From: JAFGPJ01 sp964439135
Lineage (GTDB): Bacteria > Planctomycetota > Phycisphaerae > Sedimentisphaerales > Anaerobacaceae
Direction: 5' to 3'
NCBI GenBank assembly: GCA_964439135.1
Contig: CAYTNN010000201.1
Coordinates: forward strand, 1-8,249
Length of the DNA: 8,249 nucleotides
Positions 1 through 5,803 of this stretch are shown here, one piece after another. The position numbers and the translations under genes were made by a program. The first letter of the stretch is position 1. Each line of letters starts with the position of its first letter. The notes below the pieces were generated by a model. It was not told the DNA's origin. It made no database searches and saw only the letters and a list, made by a program, of their open reading frames with translations.

Positions 1-1532
1 TCGACCAGATCCCCATTGCGGACTTTTCCCGAAGTACTATTACCCTGTCGAAGAGTCCCCGGTACGATATATCGACACGATTCGGATACTATATCACCAG
101 CGTCGTGGGCGAGATCAACGAGGAAGGGGAATGGGCCTACGACCCCGTGGAGAAGAAACTCTTCCTGTGGCCCAAAGGCGACGTGGCGCTGGATGTGGAA
201 TTCACTTATCGGGAGTATTGCATGCGTACCTACGACGGCACCTCCTGGAATATCGTGAGCGGATTGGCGATACACAACGCGTACAGGTACGGCATCTGGC
301 TGTACCAGGCGAACGATATGACGATTGAGGACAATACGGTTGAATATATCTTTAACTGCGGCATCTTCGTGCAGGCTACCAGTGGACAATGCACGAACAA
401 TCGTATAATCAACAATACGGTTAAATATTCCGCTGCTACCGGCATCGGCGTGGGTATCACCGCCTCCAATAACCGTGTTGAGGGCAATTACGTCTACGCC
501 ACAGGGACAGAGCACTTCGGCGGGGACCTGATGAATGGTCAGAGCTTCGGCTTGTATATCAGCGGTCCGTTCGCCCAGGTGTACAACAACAGGATCGACC
601 GAGCAGGTTACACGGCTGTGTACGTAGACGGCAAGACCCTCGGCCGGGATATATCATATAACTATATCACCAATATCGGTCTGGCGTTGTCCGATGGAGG
701 CGGCATATATACAGGCGGCTTTTCCGACGTACCTGAAACAGACTATTTACACCACAATATCATTGAAGATCCGATTGGATGCCTGTCGATGTATAAGGGC
801 CGCGATACAGGATTGCCCGTGACCATCGAAAGGTATTCCGGCGACACGCCCGGTATCTATATTGATGGAAAAGGCAATAATCGAATCATTGAGCACAACA
901 CGGTCATCAACTCTCACATGGCGGGCATTTTCTTCCACGGGGCGCCCGGTAATCTCGTGCAGAATAACACGCTGTACGGTAACAAAGTGACCCAGGTGTA
1001 TCTAGTCGGCAGGACGGATGAAGGAATGAGGCTTGTCGATGATGTCGTGCTGAACAACATCATGTTCGCCACCGACGCTGAACAGCGAACACTGTATCTG
1101 ACCGTATACTATGAAGACGTCCATTTTGGCCATTCAGACAATAACTACTTTTATAATCCTTATAATAGCCGGCATGTCCATGTCAGCCGTTATGATGCCG
1201 GCCAAGGCGGAACGGTACGTGAAGATTTGACTCTTGACGGCTGGCGTGCATTATCAGGCTACGATGAAAACTCGAGGGAATTTTCATATTTGGAACAGTT
1301 CGACGATATTACCATGGTTCCCGAAAAAACGTCGCGGATTATTTATAATCCGTCGCTCGATGTAATCACCGTCGATCTGGAGCCGGATAAATACTGCGAT
1401 GTGCAGGGAAACAAAATATATGGGAGCATTACTTTACAGCCCTTCGAATCGAAAATTCTTATATCGTCCGATTTCGAAAACCCGGATCTACTCATCGAAG
1501 CAGAGCTGAATAAAAACTTGAAAGTCCGGTAG
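1..1532 (+). CDS. Right-handed parallel beta-helix repeat protein, 5'-truncated
   Basis: The reading frame is open from position 3 to the TAG at 1530-1532, giving 509 visible residues. The true start and any signal peptide lie upstream of the window. The GTG at 105 is only an internal valine, because the frame continues upstream without a stop. Near the visible N-terminus is the stretch GEWAYDPVEKKLFLWP, which in this protein class precedes the beta-helix. It is followed by many short rungs rich in N, G, I and V, for example YGIWLYQANDMTIEDNTVEY, NNRIINNTVKYS, GIGVGITASNNRVEGN, AQVYNNRID and GGGIYTGG, typical of PbH1 repeats. The C-terminus (about the last 60 residues) looks like a small beta-sandwich ending in GSITLQPFESKILI. 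Known relatives are secreted carbohydrate-active proteins such as polysaccharide lyases and glycoside hydrolases. I infer an extracellular or periplasmic polysaccharide-related role. No catalytic residues can be assigned, so no enzyme activity is claimed. Confidence 0.85.
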   Translation, partial: DQIPIADFSRSTITLSKSPRYDISTRFGYYITSVVGEINEEGEWAYDPVEKKLFLWPKGDVALDVEFTYREYCMRTYDGTSWNIVSGLAIHNAYRYGIWLYQANDMTIEDNTVEYIFNCGIFVQATSGQCTNNRIINNTVKYSAATGIGVGITASNNRVEGNYVYATGTEHFGGDLMNGQSFGLYISGPFAQVYNNRIDRAGYTAVYVDGKTLGRDISYNYITNIGLALSDGGGIYTGGFSDVPETDYLHHNIIEDPIGCLSMYKGRDTGLPVTIERYSGDTPGIYIDGKGNNRIIEHNTVINSHMAGIFFHGAPGNLVQNNTLYGNKVTQVYLVGRTDEGMRLVDDVVLNNIMFATDAEQRTLYLTVYYEDVHFGHSDNNYFYNPYNSRHVHVSRYDAGQGGTVREDLTLDGWRALSGYDENSREFSYLEQFDDITMVPEKTSRIIYNPSLDVITVDLEPDKYCDVQGNKIYGSITLQPFESKILISSDFENPDLLIEAELNKNLKVR

Positions 1533-1568
1533 AACGATTAGCTCGATTGCCCACGCGGATTTTAACGC

Positions 1569-1597
1569 TTGATTAGCAACTGCAGTTCATATCTAAT
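1569..1597 (+). promoter_or_regulatory. Candidate sigma70-type promoter for the NTF2-like gene
   Basis: TTGATT (1569-1574) and TCTAAT (1592-1597) are separated by 17 bases and match the consensus boxes at 4/6 and 5/6. The site lies about 90 bases upstream of the TTG start at 1684, in the spacer after the beta-helix gene. It is a pattern match only. The spacer shows no clear terminator for the upstream gene, so readthrough is also possible. Confidence 0.3.
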
Positions 1598-1670
1598 GGA
1601 AATCAGAAAGACTATCGGCAAGCAAAATAACTTCATGAATATTACCTGGCCTGCCGCCTGAAACAGATAT

Positions 1671-1676
1671 AAGGAG
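1671..1676 (+). promoter_or_regulatory. Ribosome binding site that decides a TTG start
   Basis: AAGGAG lies 7 bases before the TTG at 1684. The next in-frame methionine is codon 77, inside the conserved fold, so this site supports TTG as the true initiation codon. Confidence 0.75.
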
Positions 1677-1683
1677 AAGCGTT

Positions 1684-2088
1684 TTGACTGATTCAAATAA
1701 CGATTTGAAGAAAGAAATCCGGCGAACTGTTGAAGGGATCAATGAAGCCTCCCGGAAGGGTGACATCGAGGCACTCAAACACTTTTGCCACAAGGACGTA
1801 GTTATCGTTCCTCCCGGTTTTGTCCAGCGGGCCGAAGGCAGGGATACGTATATCAAAAGTGTCGAGGATTTTTGTGCTACCGGCAGCGTTCTCGAATACA
1901 AAGAGCTGTCTATGAAAATAGATGTCTTCGGCGACGTTGCGGTTGTCTATTATCGCTATGAAACGAAATGGGAGATGGACGGCAAGACCTTCAACGAGAA
2001 AGGCAATGATGTGATGGTTCTCAGCCGTACCGAAGGAAAGTGGTTGCTGATCTGGCGAACTCTGATTCCTCTTGCTCAGATTGGTTAG
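1684..2088 (+). CDS. NTF2-like / SnoaL-like (DUF4440-type) small protein
   Basis: This is a 134-residue protein starting at TTG, chosen because AAGGAG sits 7 bases upstream and no usable ATG exists before the domain. The sequence follows the cone-shaped NTF2-like alpha+beta fold. An N-terminal helix with RKGDIEALKHFCHKDVVIVPPG (about 24-45) is followed by an RDTYIKSVEDF helix (about 53-63). Beta strands then include GDVAVVYYRYE (83-93) and the typical C-terminal strand GKWLLIWRTL (118-127). There is no signal peptide, so it is probably cytoplasmic. Families with this fold include ketosteroid isomerase-like enzymes, polyketide cyclases and many ligand-binding proteins of unknown role. No catalytic dyad can be named with confidence, so the substrate is unknown. 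It stands alone between the beta-helix gene and the dinD element and is probably monocistronic. Confidence 0.8.
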   Translation: MTDSNNDLKKEIRRTVEGINEASRKGDIEALKHFCHKDVVIVPPGFVQRAEGRDTYIKSVEDFCATGSVLEYKELSMKIDVFGDVAVVYYRYETKWEMDGKTFNEKGNDVMVLSRTEGKWLLIWRTLIPLAQIG

Positions 2089-2185
2089 AATGATCTTTCG
2101 TTCATAACAGTTGATCCCATTCGCCTGAACTCAAAGTGAAGTATACTCAGAATCCGATACCCTTTTCTCAATTTACAATCCCCTC

Positions 2186-2193
2186 CATTAGTC
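2186..2193. repeat. Left copy of imperfect 8-bp target-site duplication
   Basis: CATTAGTC directly abuts the left terminal inverted repeat. The bases directly after the right inverted repeat are CATGAGTC, so 7 of 8 positions match. IS1-family insertions usually duplicate 8-9 bp, which fits. The mismatch suggests an old insertion or a chance match. Confidence 0.55.
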
Positions 2194-2212
2194 GGTAGTA
2201 TCCTAATTTGAA
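2194..2212 (+). repeat. Left terminal inverted repeat of the dinD element
   Basis: GGTAGTATCCTAATTTGAA is the reverse complement of 3582-3600 except for one base (A at 2200 versus G expected). The similarity stops sharply at both ends, as expected for transposon ends. Confidence 0.8.
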
Positions 2213-2311
2213 AAAGAAAAATATAAAAATCTTTATGCTAACGTAATATTATATAAAATGAAAATCGATAACTGTGGTGCGGAGACAAATAAAAATAAAG
2301 CCTCAAATTAT

Positions 2312-2318
2312 AAGGAGG
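2312..2318 (+). promoter_or_regulatory. Strong ribosome binding site fixing the dinD start
   Basis: AAGGAGG lies 6 bases before the ATG at 2325. The open frame extends upstream to a GTG at 2274, but that codon has no such site and the added residues (MVRRQIKIKPQIIRRQI) look non-coding. ATG 2325 is therefore preferred. Confidence 0.85.
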
Positions 2319-2324
2319 CAAATA

Positions 2325-3182
2325 ATGGACAAGAAAGTGCTTGTGCGTTTACATCGACGTTTTGAAGATATGGTTCGTAGTTTTCCTGATACAAATACAG
2401 AATTTTGGTGCGCACGTGATCTTCAAGAATTATTGGGTTATTCAAATTGGCAGAATTTCTCTAAAGTTATCGAAAAAGCTATAACAGCTTGTGAGAGAGC
2501 AGGTTATGACAAAAGAGACCATTTTATTGGAATCAATAAAAAGGTTGATCTCGGTTCTGGGGCGAAGCGTGAAATAACCGATATTGCTCTTAGTAGATAT
2601 GCCTGTTACCTAATTGCCCAAAACGGCGATCCATCAAAGGATCAAATTGCATTTGCCCAAACATATTTCGCTGTCCAAACACGCAAACAAGAAACCATAG
2701 AAAGGCGTTTAGCCGAGGCAGAACGCATACATGCTCGAAAAAAGCTAACACATTCTGAAAAAGAATTATCTGGCATTATATTTGAACGGCTACGCGATAA
2801 TGAAAGCTTTGGAAGAATACGTAGTAAGGGTGATAGAGCACTTTTTGGCGGGAAAACAACAAGAGAAATGAAAAATCAATTAGATGTGCCAAAAGGAAGA
2901 CCTTTGGCTGATTTTCTTCCTACAATTACTATTAAAGCAAAAGATTTCACAAGCGAAATAACAAATTATAACATAAAACAACATGATCTTGGTACGGAAG
3001 GAAGTATTACAAACGAACATGTTAAAAATAATGAAGAAGTACGAAAACTCTTACGCGATCGAGGGATAATCCCTGAACGATTACCACCTGCTGAGGATGT
3101 AAAAAAGGTCGAGCGCCGTCTTAAATCAGAAGAAAAAAAGCTACTTAAAGGAACGAATAAACTTCAATTACCCCGTGATTAG
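2325..3182 (+). CDS. dinD: DNA damage-inducible protein D (DinD)
   Basis: The protein has 285 residues, close to the roughly 275 of Escherichia coli DinD. The N-terminal half carries the Bro-N/antirepressor-like part: EFWCARDLQELLGYSNWQNF (26-45), then DHFIGINKKVDLGSGAKR (about 65-82) and RYACYLIAQNGDP (91-103). A charged helical segment follows (about 118-150). The C-terminal half has GDRALFGG (169-176), RPLADFLPTITIKAKDF (192-208) and RGIIPERLPPAEDVKKVERRL (about 246-266). In E. coli, dinD is an SOS gene and its product is reported to counteract RecA nucleoprotein filaments, which suggests a role in recombination and damage response here. I see no LexA-type palindrome upstream, so SOS control is not supported by the sequence. 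The gene is AT-rich compared with its neighbours and lies inside a terminal-inverted-repeat element, pointing to horizontal transfer. It ends one base before the oppositely oriented transposase stub. Confidence 0.9.
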   Translation: MDKKVLVRLHRRFEDMVRSFPDTNTEFWCARDLQELLGYSNWQNFSKVIEKAITACERAGYDKRDHFIGINKKVDLGSGAKREITDIALSRYACYLIAQNGDPSKDQIAFAQTYFAVQTRKQETIERRLAEAERIHARKKLTHSEKELSGIIFERLRDNESFGRIRSKGDRALFGGKTTREMKNQLDVPKGRPLADFLPTITIKAKDFTSEITNYNIKQHDLGTEGSITNEHVKNNEEVRKLLRDRGIIPERLPPAEDVKKVERRLKSEEKKLLKGTNKLQLPRD

Positions 3183-3183
3183 C

Positions 3184-3315
3184 TTACTCCGAGAAATCAA
3201 GTATTTCCTCAATGCTCCAAATATGCCCCGTTAATCCCGCCTTCATAGCTGGCGTCATTCTCAAAGAACCATGTATCCTGCAAAAGTTATAATAGGCAAA
3301 ATGCAGATTAAGTCT
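3184..3315 (-). pseudogene. C-terminal remnant of an IS1-family-like transposase
   Basis: Read on the minus strand, the frame encodes about 43 residues ending in TAA at 3186-3184. It includes LNLHFAYYNFCRIHGSLRMT, then PAMKAGLTGHIWSIEEIL. This matches the well-known C-terminal pattern YNFxRxHxTLRxTPAMxAG...WSLEE of transposases usually annotated as IS1 family. Two stop codons lie just upstream in the same frame, and the catalytic core is absent, so only the tail is left. It fits the GGTAGT-type inverted repeats of the element. It converges on dinD with a single base between the two stop codons. The family name comes from recalled motif similarity, not from a search. Confidence 0.7.
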
Positions 3316-3325
3316 TTACTATCTC

Positions 3326-3339
3326 AAATAAGCTTATTT
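3326..3339. other. 14-bp perfect palindrome with nearby T-tract
   Basis: AAATAAGCTTATTT is self-complementary and is followed, after a short gap, by TTTTT and then T7 (3351-3357). It lies past the stop of dinD on the + strand and overlaps the stop of the minus-strand small gene. It could act as a weak terminator, but the stem is AT-rich and the T-run is displaced. Confidence 0.25.
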
Positions 3340-3561
3340 TAGCTTTTTCGTTTTTTTGATACAGGCCGTTGGGATCGTAATTCGCCCGACTACTTGAGTT
3401 TCACTCATACTATGAGCGATTGTCTTATAGTCGGGCGTTTCATCTATAAGAAAGCCTATCGTTTTAATCGTAACAGACAATAGAGGCTATAATTCTTCAA
3501 TATATTCCCATTCATTAGAACCTGATTTGTTGTCTATCCATTCAATTTCAACCTTTACCAT
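3334..3561 (-). pseudogene. Small hypothetical gene interrupted by one in-frame TAG
   Basis: From ATG at 3561 the minus strand reads 75 codons to TAA at 3336-3334, broken once by TAG (codon 25, 3489-3487). The first part begins MVKVEIEWIDNKSG and ends WEYIEEL. After the TAG it continues with VTIKTIGFLIDETPDYKTIA, then VVGRITIPTACIKK. The pattern of an early W-x-D, then VGFL-like, A-x-S and GxITIP segments resembles small proteins of unknown function found in phages and mobile elements. This resemblance is from memory only. An alternative ATG is at 3579. No ribosome binding site is visible, and the right inverted repeat begins only 21 bases upstream. A nonsense-mutated passenger is the simplest reading. 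Two separate short peptides, or a chance open frame in AT-rich DNA, remain possible. Confidence 0.5.
3383..3437. other. Long imperfect hairpin inside the broken small gene
   Basis: CGCCCGACTA (3383-3392) pairs perfectly with TAGTCGGGCG (3428-3437). In the exact centre CTCA (3404-3407) pairs with TGAG (3413-3416). The two intervening arms are 11 bases each, so the structure is symmetric. It overlaps codons for TPDY and VVGR of the interrupted minus-strand gene. It could be a chance product of coding sequence, a folded RNA, or a trace of another small repeat. Confidence 0.4.
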
Positions 3562-3581
3562 AATAAATAAATATATCATAA

Positions 3582-3600
3582 TTCAAATTAGGACACTACC
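3582..3600 (-). repeat. Right terminal inverted repeat of the dinD element
   Basis: TTCAAATTAGGACACTACC is the reverse complement of the left end with one mismatch (18/19). Read inward it begins GGTAGTGTCC, resembling the outer ends of IS1-family elements. Confidence 0.8.
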
Positions 3601-3608
3601 CATGAGTC
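3601..3608. repeat. Right copy of imperfect 8-bp target-site duplication
   Basis: CATGAGTC directly follows the right inverted repeat and matches CATTAGTC at the left end in 7 of 8 positions. Confidence 0.55.
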
Positions 3609-3680
3609 TGATTTAACCAGGTGTCCATTCGATTTGTAATGGCGTTTAGCAGTATTAAAAACGGGTTTTTTGGGACTGAC

Positions 3681-3709
3681 TTGACTTTTTAGCAAAATGG
3701 GTCTATATC
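3681..3709 (+). promoter_or_regulatory. Candidate distal promoter for dnaG
   Basis: TTGACT (3681-3686) and TATATC (3704-3709) are 17 bases apart and match the consensus boxes at 5/6 and 4/6. It would give a leader of about 135 bases before dnaG, containing the CCGGC/GCCGG hairpin. This is a pattern match only. Confidence 0.4.
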
Positions 3710-3717
3710 TATGTAGT

Positions 3718-3739
3718 CCGGCTGAGTAAATTACGCCGG
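3718..3739 (+). other. Short hairpin in the dnaG leader region
   Basis: CCGGC (3718-3722) pairs with GCCGG (3735-3739). Inside it GTA and TAC can extend the stem across a TGA bulge. Only TTT follows, so it is a poor intrinsic terminator. It would lie in the leader of a transcript from the distal promoter. Confidence 0.3.
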
Positions 3740-3769
3740 TTTAACCACCCCATTATCGGGGGGAGGTGC

Positions 3770-3798
3770 TTGAACTTATGCGATTCCAGATATATTTA
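3770..3798 (+). promoter_or_regulatory. Candidate proximal promoter for dnaG
   Basis: TTGAAC (3770-3775) and TATTTA (3793-3798) are separated by 17 bases, each matching 4/6 of the consensus. It would start transcription about 45 bases before the dnaG ATG. Together with the site at 3681 it may form a tandem promoter pair. Confidence 0.35.
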
Positions 3799-3850
3799 GT
3801 TCATGGATGGTAAATAATAATCAATAATCAGCTATATATAGTCATTTAGC

Positions 3851-5665
3851 ATGGCAGGGATGTTCGATAACAGCATGGTTCTTCAGGTTCAGCAGGCCAA
3901 TGATATCATTGACGTGATCGGCGAGCACGTTAGCCTGAAGAAGAAGGGGCGTGAAATGGTGGGTTTGTGCCCCTTTCACGATGACCATCGGCCGAGTATG
4001 AACGTTAATCCTGTCAAACAGATCTTCAAATGTTTTTCCTGCGGGGCCGGCGGGGATGTATTCAAATTCATTCAGATGCGAGAGAATCTGACTTTTCCGC
4101 AGGCAATCGAGAGATTAGCCGAGCGAGCCGGCATAAAACTCGAAAAAAGGCAAATGCCAAGACGTCCTGCGAGCGGAGCCGACGCAGGACAAAACGGGCA
4201 GGTAGAGGATGTAGATCCGAACAGGCTGGCCAAGGCCAACTTATGGGCGGCGAAATACTTCCAGCAGAAACTCAATGATGATAAAATGGGCAAGTATGCC
4301 AGAGATTATCTCGCCGAAAGGAAAATTAGCCCCGAAAGCATCGAAAAATGGCAGCTTGGTCTGGCAATCGATTCTCCGGATGGGCTGGTCAGGGAAGCAA
4401 GGGCTAACAAAGCAGTATTGAAGCTGCTGGAGCAGGCGGGGCTTATCTTCGGTCAGAATCAGGACAAGTTCGTCAACCGGCTGATGTTTACGATTACCGA
4501 TGTGACCGGCAGGGTGATTGGCTTTGGCGGCAGGACGCTGGACGATAACAGCGCCAAGTACATTAACTCGCCGACGACGGTACTGTTCGATAAGAGCAAT
4601 TCGCTATACGGCCTGGAGCAGGCCCGGCACGAAATTGTCTCGACCGGCACAGCGATCGTCGTGGAGGGCTATACCGACTGCATTATGGCTCACCAGTTCG
4701 GCTGCTGCAATGTCGTCGCGGCACTGGGAACCAGCTTCACGTCGGGGCACGGGCGCCTCTTAAGGCGGTACGCCAAGAAGGTCATCCTGATATTCGACAG
4801 CGACGTAGCGGGAATCGAGGCGGCCAACAGGGCCCTGGATGTCTGCCTGGCGCAGCGTATCGATATCAAGCTGGCCTCCGTGCCGGAAGGAAAAGATCCG
4901 TGTGATTTCCTTTTAGCGGCCGGAAAAGAGGGATTCGAGCGGCTTATCGACGAGGCGGTTGACGTTTTCAAGTTCAAATGGGACAGGCTCAGAGAGAAGT
5001 TCGCTACCGATGATACATTAGCGGGCAAGAAGTCGGCCATTGACGAATACTTGCAGACCATCGCGACGGGCCTGCAGGCGGGCAAAATTTCCGATATCGA
5101 CTTGGGGCTGCGAGTGAACCAGATTTCGAGGATTATCGGCCTTGACAGCAGACAAATCAACGCCGAACTGAATAATCGCCTAAGGCGGGCGCAGAGAGCC
5201 GCCAGCTATGGTAGTCGGAGCGAAAACGTGCCCGGCGTCGATTACGGGCAGGGCCGTTTCGCCGCAGCTCAGCGAGAAGTGCTGGAAGTACTGCTCAATG
5301 AGCCGAAACTGTACGAGACCGTAAAACAAAAAATTACAGCGGACGTATTTGATGTACCGATACTTGGGCAGGTGGCTGAAATCCTGTTTGAGACGCTGGA
5401 TGGCGATGTTAATGCTTCACTAACAGAGATTCTGGCCCGGACCGAGTCTGTGGAGCTTGGCAACTGCATCATGGAATTGTCAGCGGACGGTCAGAAGAAG
5501 GGCAATTTCGAATCAAGCCTGGCAGGAGCTGTGAGTGCGATTGAGCAGTATACGGCACAGAAACAAGATGGCCTCACCGAAAGTACCGAGGATCAAAGTG
5601 AGTTTCTACGAAGAGTTTATGATAGTACGGGAAAGACAAATCCGCATAACGTGGGAATGGTGTAG
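3851..5665 (+). CDS. dnaG: DNA primase DnaG
   Basis: This 604-residue protein synthesises RNA primers for chromosome replication and is recruited by the replicative helicase DnaB. The N-terminal CHC2 zinc-binding domain has the ligands C40, H43, C61 and C64 in GLCPFHDDHRPS and IFKCFSCGAGGDV. A variable linker follows (about 98-124). The catalytic RNA-polymerase domain spans about 125-370. It includes FVNRLMFTITDVTGRVIGFG (207-226) and the TOPRIM motifs EGYTD (272-276, E272) and DSDVAG (316-321, D316 and D318), which bind the metal ions. The C-terminal part (about 470-590) matches the helicase-interaction region in position only. Length is normal. ATG 3851 gives the usual MAG... start, but no ribosome binding site is visible before it. 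ATGs at codons 4 and 9 are alternatives. The end NPHNVGMV looks natural, so no frameshift is suspected. rpoD follows after 138 bases on the same strand. Confidence 0.95.
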   Translation: MAGMFDNSMVLQVQQANDIIDVIGEHVSLKKKGREMVGLCPFHDDHRPSMNVNPVKQIFKCFSCGAGGDVFKFIQMRENLTFPQAIERLAERAGIKLEKRQMPRRPASGADAGQNGQVEDVDPNRLAKANLWAAKYFQQKLNDDKMGKYARDYLAERKISPESIEKWQLGLAIDSPDGLVREARANKAVLKLLEQAGLIFGQNQDKFVNRLMFTITDVTGRVIGFGGRTLDDNSAKYINSPTTVLFDKSNSLYGLEQARHEIVSTGTAIVVEGYTDCIMAHQFGCCNVVAALGTSFTSGHGRLLRRYAKKVILIFDSDVAGIEAANRALDVCLAQRIDIKLASVPEGKDPCDFLLAAGKEGFERLIDEAVDVFKFKWDRLREKFATDDTLAGKKSAIDEYLQTIATGLQAGKISDIDLGLRVNQISRIIGLDSRQINAELNNRLRRAQRAASYGSRSENVPGVDYGQGRFAAAQREVLEVLLNEPKLYETVKQKITADVFDVPILGQVAEILFETLDGDVNASLTEILARTESVELGNCIMELSADGQKKGNFESSLAGAVSAIEQYTAQKQDGLTESTEDQSEFLRRVYDSTGKTNPHNVGMV

Positions 5666-5803
5666 CGAACAACCGCGGTCAAATGGCCGTAAAAGCAAAT
5701 GGGGCACTGAGATGCTTGCGATTATGCCGGGTTGAGAATAAATGAACTTTCCGTGGCGTGCGATTACGGATTGATTTAAAAAATATAGACAAGGGTGCTA
5801 ATT
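5666..5803. other. dnaG-rpoD spacer
   Basis: These 138 bases lie between two + strand genes. I see no hairpin with a T-run and no convincing promoter pair, so co-transcription of dnaG and rpoD is plausible. A short frame that runs out of dnaG into this spacer is a shadow of the gene. Confidence 0.4.
5791..5795 (+). promoter_or_regulatory. Ribosome binding site deciding the rpoD GTG start
   Basis: AAGGG lies 8 bases before GTG 5804. The earlier in-frame GTG at 5795 overlaps this site and so cannot use it. Confidence 0.65.

Larger units (their letters stand above)
2194..3600. mobile_element. IS1-family-like, transposase-deficient element carrying dinD (1407 bp)
   Basis: The boundaries are set by 19-bp inverted repeats with one mismatch (2194-2212 and 3582-3600), whose outer ends read GGTAGT. 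They are flanked by a 7/8 matching 8-bp direct repeat. The interior is visibly more AT-rich than the flanking NTF2-like gene and dnaG. In order it contains dinD (+), a C-terminal stub of an IS1-like transposase (-) and a small amber-interrupted gene (-). IS1-family ends typically begin GGTAATG or similar and duplicate 8-9 bp, so ends, target size and transposase stub agree. There is no intact transposase, so movement would need an enzyme supplied in trans. The alternative is a decayed IS into which dinD was recruited and which is now immobile. Confidence 0.75.
3609..3850. other. Spacer upstream of dnaG, no gene recognised
   Basis: No convincing coding frame is seen on either strand. The stretch contains two promoter-like sites (listed separately), a short CCGGC/GCCGG hairpin, a C-rich/G-rich patch (CACCCC...GGGGGG, about 3745-3765), an AT-rich run with repeated AATAATCA (3815-3830) and the palindrome CTATATATAG (3832-3841) just before the dnaG start. 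Confidence 0.5.

Noticed and set aside
105..107. GTG at 105 as the start of the beta-helix gene
   Set aside because: The same frame is open upstream to position 3 with sensible residues, so this is an internal valine of a gene cut by the window edge.
1593..1901. 102-aa minus-strand frame overlapping the NTF2-like gene start
   Set aside because: It overlaps a well-supported domain on the other strand and has no recognisable features.
2274..2324. Upstream GTG start for dinD adding 17 residues
   Set aside because: No ribosome binding site there, whereas AAGGAGG sits 6 bases before ATG 2325, giving a DinD-like N-terminus.
3383..3437. Integron attC site
   Set aside because: The stem lacks the RYYYAAC/GTTRRRY core sites, and no integrase or cassette is nearby.
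3659..3671. AAACGGGTTTTTT as an intrinsic terminator
   Set aside because: Pairing of the A-run with the T-run leaves almost no loop and no GC stem.
4690..5160. 156-aa open frame antisense to dnaG
   Set aside because: It is opposite the TOPRIM and downstream domains of dnaG, without its own start signals.
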